This document shows positions 36,033 to 45,212 of a stretch of DNA of 64,000 nt, in pieces. The notes below the pieces were generated by a model. The model saw nothing but the letters and a program-made list of their open reading frames with translations. It was not told the origin of the DNA and searched no databases. The stretch spans positions 3,658,001 through 3,722,000 of the forward strand of contig NZ_JAGPYQ010000001.1 in NCBI RefSeq assembly GCF_018070025.1, written 5' to 3'. Position numbers and translations under genes: made by a program. This stretch comes from Streptomyces liliiviolaceus (GTDB lineage Bacteria > Actinomycetota > Actinomycetes > Streptomycetales > Streptomycetaceae). Within the stretch, counting starts at the first letter, position 1, and the number at the start of each line of letters is the position of its first letter.

Positions 36033-36250
36033 GGTGGGTCCATTGAAAACCGCAGGTCGGACCCGTACCAGAGGGTGTGCGGTGACGCTTTCGTAACCGT
36101 GTTTTGGTTGCGTGTGGGTGGGTCAAGGGCCGGTAAAAGGTGACTGTCGCTCAGGTGTCGGCCGGTTGTGCGGCGTCCGTGCGGCGGGGCCGCCCACCTC
36201 GCGCGGAAGCTGTCGCCCACCTCCCGCGAGAGCTGTCGACCGGTCGGCGG

Positions 36251-37831
36251 TCAGCCTCTGCGGAGCGTTCGGGTCGCGCCCGCCGCCACCGTCGTCGCCA
36301 GGACCCAGCCCAGCAGGATCACCACCGCGGCGAGCCACTGCCAGCCGCCGCGCAGCTGCCAGTAGCCGGCCTGGCCGAGGTCGATGAGCGGCAGCAGCAG
36401 GTCCAGGGCGAAGATCGAGGGGTTCCACGGCGGATGCTCACCGCTCTTGAGCGGCGGATGGTCGGCGTGCGCGAAGGCGAAGGAGGTCACCGCCCAGAGC
36501 ACGCCCATCCAGATGGCCGCACGCCCCGGCCGGTACCCGTAGGCGACCGTCCAGTCCTGCACATGGCCCCACAGCTTGGCCGCGATCGGCAGGTTCTCGC
36601 GGCGGTGGCGCTGCTTGGCGAGCAGCACCTCGCGCGCCTCCTCGTCCTCGCCGCTGTTGCGCAGCACGGTCGCCAGCCGCTCGTACGGCTCCGGGCTGTA
36701 CTCGGGTGTGGCCGCGGCCACCCACTGCAGGCGCCGGGCCAGCGGGAACGGGCCGCGCGGCACCAGGTACTCGTACTGGAAGCCGCCCATCTGCAGCTGG
36801 CCCGCGCCCGGCCAGCTGGTCGCCTGGTCGATGAGGGTGACCACCCGCGCCCCGTTCAGCACGACCCGCCCGCGCTGCGGACGCCGGCCGAGGAACCGCA
36901 GCTCGGGCACCTGGACGCGGCGCAGCGAGATCTCCTGGTCGTCGCGCAGGGTGAGGCGGGCCTGCTCGAAGTCGACCGCGTCGCCGAACCGGCCGTCGTC
37001 GAGCCGGATCCCGCCCTCGCACTCGAAGCGCTGCACCCGGGTGCCGTGCGCGGGGGTCCGGCCGCTGGTCAGCACGGGGTCACCGACACCCGCGGGGGTC
37101 ATGTACATGGTGCGCTCGACGGTCAGCTGCGGTGCGTTCAGCGCCCGGCGCCCGTACGGATTGGCCAGCCGGCTGCCGCGCAGGCTGAGCGAGACGCCGA
37201 CCTTCGCGCCGCGCAGGCTCAGCTCGCCGTGCGACTCCATCATCTCGGCCTGCAGATCCTGCCCGATGGTCATCCCGTCGCCGACGAGGGAGTTGTCGCG
37301 CCGGTCCCGGTAGATCACCGCCTGGTTGAGCAGCAGGTCCGTGCCTATGTGCGCGTCGGTGAGGCGCACGCCGTTGTGGAAGCGGCAGCGCGGCAGATGC
37401 AGATCGCCCTCGGTGTGCAGCCGGGCCGCCTCCAGCCGCGGTATCGCGCAGTCCACCAGCCGCAGCGTCGTGAACCGCGACTCCGGCAGCAGGATCTCCT
37501 TCTCGAAACGGCAGCCCTTCATCTCGACGTACGGCTCGACCGTGCCGCCCGCGAGATCGAGCGGGTCGACGATCTGCACCCCGGCCAGCTTGAGGGAGGC
37601 CACCCGGCCGTCCAGCGCGGGCGGGCCGTTCAGCAGCAGCCAGCACACGATCCTGGCCCGGACCGTGCGCTCCGGGCCCCAGGGATGGCCACCGTGCGGA
37701 TCGTCGGCGGCGGTGTCCCCGGCCCGCAGGTCGTACACGCTGCCGTTGCGGAACGCCTGCCACATGCCGGCTTCGGCCGCGCTCAGGTCGTCGGGCAGTT
37801 CGCCGACGCGCAGGCCGGCCCCATCGGTCAC
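36251..37831 (-). CDS. Membrane protein with repetitive beta-helix-like extracytosolic or cytosolic domain
   Basis: A 526-residue protein. Residues 55-330 contain irregular repeats of hydrophobic-charged strands (LKLAGVQIVDPLDLAGGTV, LRLVDCAIPRLEAARLHTEG, LSLRGAKVGVSLSLRGSRL, FECEGGIRLDDGRFGDAVDF), resembling a pentapeptide-repeat-like or right-handed beta-helix. Residues 440-520 hold two or three membrane segments (AAIWMGVLWAVTSFAFAHA, WLAAVVILLGWVLATTVAAG). Databases often label relatives as membrane-associated oxidoreductases, but I see no cofactor motif to support that. It diverges from hisD. Function is unknown. Confidence 0.7.
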   Translation of the reverse strand: MTDGAGLRVGELPDDLSAAEAGMWQAFRNGSVYDLRAGDTAADDPHGGHPWGPERTVRARIVCWLLLNGPPALDGRVASLKLAGVQIVDPLDLAGGTVEPYVEMKGCRFEKEILLPESRFTTLRLVDCAIPRLEAARLHTEGDLHLPRCRFHNGVRLTDAHIGTDLLLNQAVIYRDRRDNSLVGDGMTIGQDLQAEMMESHGELSLRGAKVGVSLSLRGSRLANPYGRRALNAPQLTVERTMYMTPAGVGDPVLTSGRTPAHGTRVQRFECEGGIRLDDGRFGDAVDFEQARLTLRDDQEISLRRVQVPELRFLGRRPQRGRVVLNGARVVTLIDQATSWPGAGQLQMGGFQYEYLVPRGPFPLARRLQWVAAATPEYSPEPYERLATVLRNSGEDEEAREVLLAKQRHRRENLPIAAKLWGHVQDWTVAYGYRPGRAAIWMGVLWAVTSFAFAHADHPPLKSGEHPPWNPSIFALDLLLPLIDLGQAGYWQLRGGWQWLAAVVILLGWVLATTVAAGATRTLRRG

Positions 37832-38030
37832 GATTTTCTCTCACTCCTCAGTTACTCGCCGGTTCGTACAGCCGTCCCTGTGATGCCCGCTGAGTCGGCG
37901 CCTGAACGCCGAGAGTGACGATGGTTGCTCTCCGTGACTGACGGGGGCCGGATCCAGCCACCCGCCGTCCGCTGATCCGTGGCGCGTATCAGCGATTGAT
38001 ACAGCCGTCCGGCGCCCGACGGCCGTCTGA

Positions 38031-38036
38031 GAGAAT
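38031..38036 (+). promoter_or_regulatory. Candidate -10 element for the his operon
   Basis: GAGAAT lies 7 nt before GTG 38044, the geometry of a leaderless start; TAGCTA at 38037-38042 is an alternative -10 if translation starts at ATG 38062. No attenuator-like His-rich leader peptide was found in 37832-38043. Confidence 0.45.
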
Positions 38037-38043
38037 TAGCTAC

Positions 38044-39381
38044 GTGCTGCAACATTTCGCTATGGCCCGAATCGATCTGCGCGGCGACGCCCTCCCCGAG
38101 GGCCCCGCCCTGCGCGACCTGCTGCCCCGAGCCGACTTCGACGTCTCGGCCGCCCTGGAGAAGGTGCGTCCGATCTGCGAGGCCGTGCATCATCGGGGCG
38201 ACGCGGCACTGATCGACTACGCGGAGAAGTTCGACGGCGTACGCCTGGAGTCCGTACGGGTCCCCGCGCAGGCCCTCACGGACGCGCTCGAACAGCTCGA
38301 TCCGGCAGTGCGCGCGGCCCTGGAGGAGTCGATCCGCCGCGCCCGCATCGTCCACCGCGAGCAGCGCCGCACCACGCACACCACCCAGGTGGTCCCCGGC
38401 GGCTCGGTCACCGAGAAGTGGGTGCCCGTCGACCGCGTCGGGCTGTACGCGCCCGGCGGCCGGTCCGTCTACCCCTCGTCCGTGATCATGAACGTGGTCC
38501 CGGCGCAGGAGGCAGGTGTCGGGTCCATCGCGCTCGCCTCGCCCGCCCAGGCCGACTTCGGCGGCCTGCCGCACCCGACGATCCTGGCCGCCTGCGCGCT
38601 GCTCGGCGTCGACGAGGTGTACGCGGCCGGCGGCGCGACCGCCGTGGCGATGTTCGCGTACGGCACCGAGTCCTGCCCGCCCGCCAACATGGTCACCGGC
38701 CCCGGCAACATCTGGGTCGCCGCCGCCAAGCGCTACTTCGCGGGCCGGATCGGCATCGACGCCGAGGCGGGACCGACCGAGATCGCGATCCTCGCCGACG
38801 ACGGCGCCGACCCCGTGCACGTCGCCTCCGACCTGATCAGCCAGGCCGAGCACGATCCGCTCGCCGCCGCCGTCCTCGTCACCGACTCCCTCGCGCTGGC
38901 CGACGCGGTCGCCAAGGAACTGGAACCGCAGGTCGCCGCCACCAAGCACATCGAGGACCGGATCGTCCCGGCACTCGGCGGCAGGCAGTCCGCGATCGTG
39001 CTGGTCGACGGGGTGGAAGAGGGACTGCGGGTCGTCAACGCCTACGGCGCCGAGCACCTGGAGATCCAGACGGCCGACGCGAGCGCGGTCGCCGACCGGG
39101 TCACCAACGCCGGCGCGGTCTTCGTCGGCCCCTGGGCGCCCGTCTCGCTCGGCGACTACGCGGCCGGCTCCAACCACGTCCTGCCGACCGGCGGCTGCGC
39201 CTGCCACTCCTCGGGCCTGTCCGTCCAGTCGTTCCTGCGCGGCATCCACATCGTCGACTACACCCGCGACGCGCTGGCCGAGGTCGCCCACCACGTCGTG
39301 ACGCTCGCCGAGGCGGAGGACCTCCCCGCCCACGGCGCGGCGGTCAAGGCCCGGTTCGGCTGGAAGGTTCCCGGCAAGTGA
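38044..39381 (+). CDS. hisD: Histidinol dehydrogenase
   Basis: Catalyses the last two oxidations of histidine synthesis, histidinol to histidine, using NAD+ and zinc. The protein is 445 residues from GTG 38044 or 439 from ATG 38062. Family motifs are [53 protein letters not shown] and GAEHLEIQT; these hold the zinc ligands and catalytic His/Glu. It is the first gene of the his operon, and its stop overlaps hisC by 4 nt. GTG 38044 is given because the upstream -10 suits a leaderless start; homologues more often align to ATG 38062. Confidence 0.96.
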   Translation: MLQHFAMARIDLRGDALPEGPALRDLLPRADFDVSAALEKVRPICEAVHHRGDAALIDYAEKFDGVRLESVRVPAQALTDALEQLDPAVRAALEESIRRARIVHREQRRTTHTTQVVPGGSVTEKWVPVDRVGLYAPGGRSVYPSSVIMNVVPAQEAGVGSIALASPAQADFGGLPHPTILAACALLGVDEVYAAGGATAVAMFAYGTESCPPANMVTGPGNIWVAAAKRYFAGRIGIDAEAGPTEIAILADDGADPVHVASDLISQAEHDPLAAAVLVTDSLALADAVAKELEPQVAATKHIEDRIVPALGGRQSAIVLVDGVEEGLRVVNAYGAEHLEIQTADASAVADRVTNAGAVFVGPWAPVSLGDYAAGSNHVLPTGGCACHSSGLSVQSFLRGIHIVDYTRDALAEVAHHVVTLAEAEDLPAHGAAVKARFGWKVPGK

Positions 39382-40583
39382 GTACCCACGGCGGTTCCTC
39401 CGACAGCTCGATCGGCATAGACGATCTGCCGATCCGCGACGAGCTGCGCGGCAAGTCCCCGTACGGCGCCCCGCAGCTCGACGTGCCCGTACGGCTCAAC
39501 ACCAACGAGAATCCGTACCCGCTGCCCGAACCGCTCGTCGAGCGGATCGCCGAGCGGGTGCGCGAGGCCGCGCGCCACCTCAACCGCTACCCCGACCGGG
39601 ACGCGGTGGAGCTGCGCACCGAGCTGGCCGCCTATCTGACGAAGACCGGCCGGCACGTGGTCGGCGTCGAGAACGTGTGGGCGGCCAACGGGTCGAACGA
39701 GGTCATCCAGCAGCTGCTGCAGACCTTCGGCGGGCCCGGCCGCACCGCGATCGGCTTCGAGCCCTCGTACTCGATGCACGGGCTCATCGCACGCGGCACC
39801 GGCACCGGATGGATCTCCGGTCCCCGCAACGACGACTTCACGATCGACGTGAGCGCGGCGGAGCAGGCCATCGCCGAGCACCGGCCCGACGTCGTGTTCA
39901 TCACCACCCCCAACAACCCCACGGGCAACGCGGTTCCGTCCACCACGGTCCTCGCGCTGTACGAGGCGGCGCAGGCGGCCAGGGCCGGGAGCGCCGGCGC
40001 GATGGTCGTCGTCGACGAGGCCTACGTCGAGTTCAGTCACGGTGAGTCACTGCTGCCGCTGCTCGAAGATCGGCCGAATCTCGTCGTCTCGCGCACCATG
40101 TCGAAGGCGTTCGGCGCGGCCGGGCTGCGCCTCGGCTACCTCGCCGCCCACCCGGCGGTCGTGGACGCCGTCCAGCTCGTACGGCTGCCGTACCACCTGT
40201 CGGCCGTCACCCAGGCGACCGCGCTGGCCGCCCTGGAGCACACCGACACCCTGCTCGGTTACGTCGAGCAGCTGAAGACGGAGCGTGACCGGCTGGTGGC
40301 CGAGCTGCGCGCGCTGGGCTTCGAGGTGACCGAGTCCGACGCCAACTTCGTCCAGTTCGGGCGGTTCGACGGCGCGGCCGGCTCGCACGAGGCCTGGCGG
40401 CTGATCCTCGACCGGGGCGTCCTGGTCCGGGACAACGGCGTACCGGGATGGCTGCGGGTCACCGCCGGCACCCCCGCCGAGAACGACGCGTTCCTCGCCG
40501 CGGTCCGTGCACTGCCGCGCGATTTGCAGACATCCGTGCCCGCGGGGGACACCCCCGCACCCCCGAAGGAGCAGAGCGCATGA
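39378..40583 (+). CDS. hisC: Histidinol-phosphate aminotransferase
   Basis: A 401-residue class II PLP aminotransferase converting imidazole acetol phosphate to histidinol phosphate. The start region [14 protein letters not shown] and the PLP lysine in [17 protein letters not shown] are diagnostic, with TPNNPTGN and VVDEAYVEF between. The C-terminal [17 protein letters not shown] contains the substrate-binding Arg. The GTG overlaps the hisD stop (GTGA) and GGAAGG precedes it. The first 20 residues are a Gly/Ser-rich extension. It overlaps hisB by 4 nt. Confidence 0.96.
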   Translation: MSTHGGSSDSSIGIDDLPIRDELRGKSPYGAPQLDVPVRLNTNENPYPLPEPLVERIAERVREAARHLNRYPDRDAVELRTELAAYLTKTGRHVVGVENVWAANGSNEVIQQLLQTFGGPGRTAIGFEPSYSMHGLIARGTGTGWISGPRNDDFTIDVSAAEQAIAEHRPDVVFITTPNNPTGNAVPSTTVLALYEAAQAARAGSAGAMVVVDEAYVEFSHGESLLPLLEDRPNLVVSRTMSKAFGAAGLRLGYLAAHPAVVDAVQLVRLPYHLSAVTQATALAALEHTDTLLGYVEQLKTERDRLVAELRALGFEVTESDANFVQFGRFDGAAGSHEAWRLILDRGVLVRDNGVPGWLRVTAGTPAENDAFLAAVRALPRDLQTSVPAGDTPAPPKEQSA

Positions 40584-41173
40584 GCCGCGTAGGCCGTGTC
40601 GAACGGAACACCAAGGAGACCTCCGTCGTCGTCGAGATCGATCTCGACGGCAGCGGGAAGGTCGATGTGTCGACAGGCGTCGGCTTCTACGACCACATGC
40701 TCGACCAGCTCGGCCGGCACGGTCTGTTCGACCTGACCGTGAAGACCGAGGGCGACCTGCACATCGACTCGCACCACACCATCGAGGACACCGCCCTCGC
40801 CCTGGGCGGCGCCTTCAAGCAGGCGCTCGGCGACAAGGTCGGCATCTACCGCTTCGGCAACTGCACCGTCCCGCTGGACGAGTCGCTCGCCCAGGTCACC
40901 GTCGACCTCTCCGGCCGCCCCTACCTCGTGCACACCGAGCCCGAGAAGATGGCGCCGATGATCGGCGAGTACGACACGACGATGACCCGGCACATCCTGG
41001 AGTCCTTCGTCGCCCAGGCGCAGATCGCCCTGCACGTGCACGTGCCGTACGGGCGCAACGCCCACCACATCGTGGAGTGCCAGTTCAAGGCGCTCGCCCG
41101 GGCCCTGCGGTACGCCTCCGAGCGCGACCCGCGCGCGGCGGGCATCCTTCCCTCCACGAAGGGCGCGCTGTAA
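40580..41173 (+). CDS. hisB: Imidazoleglycerol-phosphate dehydratase
   Basis: A 197-residue Mn-dependent dehydratase, here a single-domain enzyme as in Gram-positive bacteria. The metal-binding repeats are clear: [53 protein letters not shown]. The ATG overlaps the hisC stop by 4 nt. It is followed 3 nt later by a 54-residue membrane protein gene before hisH. Confidence 0.97.
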   Translation: MSRVGRVERNTKETSVVVEIDLDGSGKVDVSTGVGFYDHMLDQLGRHGLFDLTVKTEGDLHIDSHHTIEDTALALGGAFKQALGDKVGIYRFGNCTVPLDESLAQVTVDLSGRPYLVHTEPEKMAPMIGEYDTTMTRHILESFVAQAQIALHVHVPYGRNAHHIVECQFKALARALRYASERDPRAAGILPSTKGAL

Positions 41174-41176
41174 GCC

Positions 41177-41341
41177 ATGAGCGGCCTCTCCACCGTCCTC
41201 ATCGTCGTCGGGCTCTTCCTGCTCGGCGGCGTCTACTCCTTCGTCAAGCAGCAGATGCCCAAGAGCCTGATCATCCTGCTGTCCATCGGCGCGGCCATGT
41301 GCCTCGTCGCCGGTGTCGTCCGCCTGGAGGTGTGGAATTGA
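41177..41341 (+). CDS. 54-residue two-helix membrane protein inside the his operon
   Basis: ATG 41177 to TGA 41339-41341 encodes [20 protein letters not shown] followed by [20 protein letters not shown] and [14 protein letters not shown]. Two membrane segments (about 4-20 and 31-49) flank a short basic loop KQQMPK. The gene starts 3 nt after hisB and its stop overlaps the hisH TTG, so it is translated as part of the operon. I do not recognise a functional family, though I recall small membrane proteins at this place in other Streptomyces. A role in histidine synthesis is not shown. Confidence 0.82.
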   Translation: MSGLSTVLIVVGLFLLGGVYSFVKQQMPKSLIILLSIGAAMCLVAGVVRLEVWN

Positions 41342-42027
41342 GTACCCCCGACACCCCTTCGGGCACGTCTTCGGGCACGTCTTCGAGCACCCCTTCGAAG
41401 CGAGTGGTCGTCTTTGACTACGGCTTCGGGAACGTCAGGTCCGCCGAACGCGCCCTCGCGCGCGCGGGCGCCGACGTCGAGATCACCCGTGACTACGACA
41501 AGGCCATGGCCGCGGACGGGCTGCTGGTGCCGGGAGTCGGCGCCTTCGCCGCCTGCATGAAGGGCCTGCGGGAGGCGCGCGGAGACTGGATCGTCGGCCG
41601 CCGCCTCGCTGGCGGCCGCCCGGTCCTCGGCATCTGCGTCGGCATGCAGATCCTCTTCGAGCGCGGCATCGAACACGGCGTCGAGACCGAGGGCCTCGAC
41701 GAGTGGCCCGGCTCGGTCGAGCCGCTCCAGGCCGACATCGTGCCCCACATGGGCTGGAACACCGTCGAGGCACCGGCCGGCACGAAGCTCTTCGCCGGTC
41801 TCGACACCGACGCGCGCTTCTACTTCGTGCACTCGTACGCCGTCCACGACTGGTCCCTGGAGACCGCGAACCCGGCGATGCGCTCACCGCTCGTCACCTG
41901 GTCCACGCACGGCAAGCCCTTCGTGGCGGCCGTCGAGAACGGCGCCCTGTGGGCCACCCAGTTCCACCCCGAGAAGTCCGGCGACGCCGGAGCCCAGCTG
42001 CTCACCAACTGGATCGGAACCCTGTAG
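41338..42027 (+). CDS. hisH: Imidazole glycerol phosphate synthase, glutaminase subunit
   Basis: A 229-residue class I glutamine amidotransferase that feeds ammonia to HisF. The nucleophile is in [11 protein letters not shown] and the His/Glu pair in [12 protein letters not shown]; the start motif [13 protein letters not shown] is typical. The TTG at 41338 overlaps the previous stop (TTGA) and has GGAGG (41326-41330) at ideal spacing. Residues 1-20 are a Thr/Ser/Pro-rich extension with a short repeat ([13 protein letters not shown]) absent from most homologues. Confidence 0.95.
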   Translation: MSTPDTPSGTSSGTSSSTPSKRVVVFDYGFGNVRSAERALARAGADVEITRDYDKAMAADGLLVPGVGAFAACMKGLREARGDWIVGRRLAGGRPVLGICVGMQILFERGIEHGVETEGLDEWPGSVEPLQADIVPHMGWNTVEAPAGTKLFAGLDTDARFYFVHSYAVHDWSLETANPAMRSPLVTWSTHGKPFVAAVENGALWATQFHPEKSGDAGAQLLTNWIGTL

Positions 42028-42030
42028 ACC

Positions 42031-42756
42031 ATGGCCAAGCTCGAACTCCTCCCCGCCGTCGACGTCCGCGACGGCCAGGCCGTCCGGCTCGTGCACGGCG
42101 AGTCCGGCACGGAGACCTCGTACGGTTCCCCGCTCGACGCCGCCCTCGCCTGGCAGCGGTCCGGCGCCGAGTGGCTGCACCTGGTGGACCTGGACGCCGC
42201 GTTCGGCACGGGCGACAACCGCGCGCTGATCGCCGAGGTCGCCCGCGCCATGGACATCAAGGTGGAGCTGTCCGGCGGCATCCGCGACGACGACACCCTC
42301 GCCGCGGCCCTCGCCACCGGCTGCACCCGCGTGAACCTCGGCACCGCCGCCCTGGAGACCCCCGAGTGGGTCGCCAAGGTCATCGCCGAGCACGGCGACC
42401 AGATCGCGGTCGGCCTCGACGTCCGCGGCACCACCCTGCGCGGCCGCGGCTGGACCCGCGACGGCGGCGACCTCTACGAGACGCTGGAGCGCCTCGACAA
42501 GGAGGGCTGCGCGCGGTACGTCGTCACCGACATCGCCAAGGACGGCACCCTCCAGGGCCCCAACCTGGAGCTCCTGAAGAACGTCTGCGCGGCCACCGAC
42601 CGGCCCGTCGTCGCCTCCGGCGGCGTGTCCTCGCTGGACGACCTGCGCGCCATCGCCGACCTCGTCCCCCTCGGCGTCGAGGGCGCGATCGTCGGAAAGG
42701 CCCTGTACGCCAAGGCCTTCACCCTGGAAGAGGCTCTCGCGGCGGTGGCCGGATGA
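42031..42756 (+). CDS. priA: PriA, bifunctional HisA/TrpF phosphoribosyl isomerase
   Basis: A 241-residue (beta-alpha)8 barrel that isomerises both ProFAR (histidine) and phosphoribosylanthranilate (tryptophan). The catalytic Asp of [15 protein letters not shown] and the second Asp in [12 protein letters not shown] are present. The actinobacterial PriA type is indicated by [18 protein letters not shown] and by the absence of any trpF among the trp genes downstream. It lies 3 nt after hisH and overlaps ridA by 4 nt. Confidence 0.93.
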   Translation: MAKLELLPAVDVRDGQAVRLVHGESGTETSYGSPLDAALAWQRSGAEWLHLVDLDAAFGTGDNRALIAEVARAMDIKVELSGGIRDDDTLAAALATGCTRVNLGTAALETPEWVAKVIAEHGDQIAVGLDVRGTTLRGRGWTRDGGDLYETLERLDKEGCARYVVTDIAKDGTLQGPNLELLKNVCAATDRPVVASGGVSSLDDLRAIADLVPLGVEGAIVGKALYAKAFTLEEALAAVAG

Positions 42757-43166
42757 GCGACCTGCGACGCGTCACGACCGGCGCCCCCTGGGAGGAGGCC
42801 TTCGGCTACTCCCGCGCGGTGGAACTGCCCAACGGCCTCGTCCTGGTCTCCGGCTGCACCTCCGTGGTGGACGGCCAGATCGCCGGCGGCGACCCGTACG
42901 AGCAGGCCGTCAACTCCTTCAAGGTGGCCCTCTCCGCCCTGGAACAGCTCGGCCTCGGCGCCGAGCACGTCGTCCGTACGCGCATGTACCTCACGCACGC
43001 CCGGGACGTGGAGGACATCGGCCGCGCCCACAAGGAGTTCTTCGACGCGGTCCGGCCGGCCGCCTCGATGATCATCGTCTCCGGTTTCGTCGATCCCGGC
43101 CTGGTGGTCGAGATCGAGGTGGAGGCGTACCGCGGGGCGGCCCCGGGGGAGGGGTCCGCGTCATGA
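42753..43166 (+). CDS. RidA-family (YjgF/YER057c/UK114) protein
   Basis: A 137-residue RidA-type protein. Family members deaminate reactive 2-aminoacrylate and other enamines, which damage PLP enzymes. The pattern [55 protein letters not shown] and the substrate Arg region fit. Cys/Ser positions at the C-terminus differ from archetypal RidA ([20 protein letters not shown]). It is embedded between priA and hisF with 4-nt overlaps on both sides, so it is part of the his transcript. Confidence 0.88.
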   Translation: MSDLRRVTTGAPWEEAFGYSRAVELPNGLVLVSGCTSVVDGQIAGGDPYEQAVNSFKVALSALEQLGLGAEHVVRTRMYLTHARDVEDIGRAHKEFFDAVRPAASMIIVSGFVDPGLVVEIEVEAYRGAAPGEGSAS

Positions 43167-43918
43167 CCCTCGCCGTACGTGTCATCCCCTGCCTGGACGT
43201 CGACAACGGCCGGGTCGTCAAGGGCGTCAACTTCCAGAACCTGCGCGACGCGGGCGACCCCGTCGAGATGGCCAAGGTGTACGACGCCGAGGGCGCCGAC
43301 GAGCTGACGTTCCTGGACATCACCGCGTCCTCCGGCAACCGCGAGACCACCTACGACGTGGTGCGCCGCACCGCCGAGCAGGTGTTCATCCCGCTCACGG
43401 TGGGCGGCGGCGTACGCACCGCCGAGGACGTCGACAAGCTGCTGCGGGCGGGCGCGGACAAGGTCGGCGTCAACACGGCCGCCATCGCCCGTCCCGACCT
43501 GATCCGCGAGATCGCGGAGCGCTTCGGACGCCAGGTGCTGGTCCTGTCGGTGGACGCCCGCAGGACGGCCGCCGGCACCTTCGAGGTGACCACCCACGGC
43601 GGCCGCGAGGGCACCGGCATCGACGCCGTCGAATGGGCGCACCGGGCCGCCGAACTGGGCGCGGGCGAGATCCTGCTCAACTCCATGGACGCCGACGGCA
43701 CCAAGGACGGCTACGACCTGGAGATGATCGGCGCGGTGCGCAAGCACGTCACGGTCCCGGTCATCGCCTCCGGCGGCGCGGGCGGCCTCGCCGACTTCCC
43801 CCCGGCCGTCACCGCGGGCGCCGACGCGGTGCTCGCCGCGTCGGTCTTCCACTTCGGCGACCTGCGCATCGGCCAGGTGAAACAGACACTGCGGGAGGCG
43901 GGCCACCCCGTGCGGTGA
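43163..43918 (+). CDS. hisF: Imidazole glycerol phosphate synthase, cyclase subunit
   Basis: A 251-residue (beta-alpha)8 barrel that closes the imidazole ring using ammonia from HisH. The catalytic Asp pair is in [16 protein letters not shown] and [14 protein letters not shown], and [13 protein letters not shown] supplies the phosphate site. The ATG overlaps the ridA stop by 4 nt. It ends this operon; a 13-bp hairpin follows 26 nt downstream. Confidence 0.97.
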   Translation: MTLAVRVIPCLDVDNGRVVKGVNFQNLRDAGDPVEMAKVYDAEGADELTFLDITASSGNRETTYDVVRRTAEQVFIPLTVGGGVRTAEDVDKLLRAGADKVGVNTAAIARPDLIREIAERFGRQVLVLSVDARRTAAGTFEVTTHGGREGTGIDAVEWAHRAAELGAGEILLNSMDADGTKDGYDLEMIGAVRKHVTVPVIASGGAGGLADFPPAVTAGADAVLAASVFHFGDLRIGQVKQTLREAGHPVR

Positions 43919-43944
43919 CGCTGCTGCAGACGCCGTACCGATGG

Positions 43945-43973
43945 GAGCCCCGGCCGCCGAGCGGCCGGGGCTC
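43945..43973. terminator. Bidirectional hairpin between hisF and the TIGR03085 gene
   Basis: A perfect 13-bp stem (43945-43957 with 43961-43973) closes a CGA loop between convergent genes. There is no T-run, as is common for Streptomyces terminators. Confidence 0.7.
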
Positions 43974-44020
43974 TCGTCCGTCCTGAGCCGTGCGGACGGG
44001 GCGTCCGCCGCACGCCCGCT

Positions 44021-44656
44021 CTACAGGCCCAGTTGCTTCGTCTCCTGGAGTTTGGCTATCGCGTCCTTGTCGCCGTCGACCTCCACGTCGGCCACGCTCT
44101 GGCGGCCGTGGGCGAAGAGGACCAGTTCTGCGGGGTCGCCGGTGACCGTGACCACGGGGGTGCCCTTGTGGGCGACGACCGTCTGGCCGTCCGGGCGGCG
44201 CAGGACCAGGCCGGTGGGGGCGCCCCGGCCCATCATCCTGGCGATGCGTTCGAGGCGGGACCACAGGGCGTCCTGGAAGACCGGGTCGAGCACCCGCGGC
44301 ACCCAGTCGGGCCGGGCCCGGCGTACGTCCTCGGTGTGGACGTAGAACTCGATCGCGTTCGACGCCTCGTCGATCTGCTTCAGGTTGAACGGCGAGAAAC
44401 GCGGCGGCCCCGTACGGATCAGCTGGATGAGTTCCTCGTACGGCTTCGCGGTGAACTCCGCCATCACCCGGTCGAGCCGTGACGCGAGCTGCTTGATCAG
44501 GATGCCGCCGGCGGCGTCCGGGCGGCGCTCGCGCACCACGACATGGGCGGCGAGATCGCGGGTGTTCCAGCCCTCGCACAGAGTGGGGGCGTCCGGTCCC
44601 TCTGCCTCCAACAGATCGGCGAGGAGAAGTCGTTCACGCTTCGCATGGGTCGACAT
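44021..44656 (-). CDS. TIGR03085-family metal-binding protein
   Basis: A 211-residue actinobacterial protein of the DinB/maleylpyruvate-isomerase-like four-helix fold. The N-terminal [43 protein letters not shown] carries the conserved His of the metal site, and [13 protein letters not shown] holds the others. Enzymes of this fold often use mycothiol; the substrate here is unknown. TAGGCT lies 7 nt before the ATG with no ribosome binding site, suggesting a leaderless transcript. It diverges from hisI. Confidence 0.82.
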   Translation of the reverse strand: MSTHAKRERLLLADLLEAEGPDAPTLCEGWNTRDLAAHVVVRERRPDAAGGILIKQLASRLDRVMAEFTAKPYEELIQLIRTGPPRFSPFNLKQIDEASNAIEFYVHTEDVRRARPDWVPRVLDPVFQDALWSRLERIARMMGRGAPTGLVLRRPDGQTVVAHKGTPVVTVTGDPAELVLFAHGRQSVADVEVDGDKDAIAKLQETKQLGL

Positions 44657-44759
44657 GCCTGCCAGCCTACGACCGCCCCGGCGGTCCGCCCACTTCTGCG
44701 GGCCACCGATCTCGGCTCTCAGCCAGTGGACGCCGTCCGGGCGCCTGCGGCCGGCGCGG

Positions 44760-44765
44760 CACAAT
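44760..44765 (+). promoter_or_regulatory. Candidate -10 element, leaderless start of hisI
   Basis: CACAAT lies 7 nt before ATG 44773 and no Shine-Dalgarno is present. It would drive hisI and perhaps trpE. Confidence 0.5.
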
Positions 44766-44772
44766 GGTCGGC

Positions 44773-45201
44773 ATGACCAGCACGCCCACGCCCAGCAGGC
44801 CCAGCGGCCTGGACCCCGAGATCGCCGCACGCCTCAGGCGCAGCGCCGACGGGCTCGTACCCGCCATCGCCCAGCAGTACGACACCGGTGAGGTGCTGAT
44901 GCTCGGCTGGATGGACGACGAGGCGCTGCATCGCACGCTGACGACCGGCCGGTGCACGTACTGGTCGCGCAGCCGCCAGGAGTACTGGGTCAAGGGCGAC
45001 ACCTCCGGGCACTTCCAGTGGGTCAGGTCCGTCGCGCTCGACTGCGACGCCGACACCGTGCTGGTCAAGGTCGACCAGGTGGGCGCCGCCTGCCACACCG
45101 GCGACCGCACCTGCTTCGACGCCGACGTGCTCCTCAAGGACGCCGGGAGCGCCGGGGATGCCGGGGACGCGGATTCCGGCGTACCCGCCGTGGATCAGTA
45201 A
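44773..45201 (+). CDS. hisI: Phosphoribosyl-AMP cyclohydrolase
   Basis: A 142-residue enzyme opening the adenine ring of PR-AMP, the third step of histidine synthesis. The zinc and catalytic motifs are [21 protein letters not shown] and [20 protein letters not shown] with RTCF. It lacks the HisE pyrophosphohydrolase domain, so hisE is elsewhere. It is separated from the main his operon by a minus-strand gene and sits 11 nt before trpE. ATG 44773 is chosen over ATG 44764, which overlaps the -10. The last 20 residues are an Ala/Gly/Asp-rich tail. Confidence 0.94.
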   Translation: MTSTPTPSRPSGLDPEIAARLRRSADGLVPAIAQQYDTGEVLMLGWMDDEALHRTLTTGRCTYWSRSRQEYWVKGDTSGHFQWVRSVALDCDADTVLVKVDQVGAACHTGDRTCFDADVLLKDAGSAGDAGDADSGVPAVDQ

Positions 45202-45204
45202 GGT
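45199..45204 (+). promoter_or_regulatory. Candidate -10 element upstream of trpE
   Basis: TAAGGT overlaps the hisI stop codon and lies 8 nt before the trpE ATG. It suggests an internal, leaderless promoter for trpE. Confidence 0.4.
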
Positions 45205-45212
45205 CAGCGGCC

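Noticed and set aside
37832..38043. A His-rich leader peptide attenuator before hisD
   Set aside because: No run of His codons with a start codon and terminator is present; the upstream -10 instead suggests a leaderless transcript.
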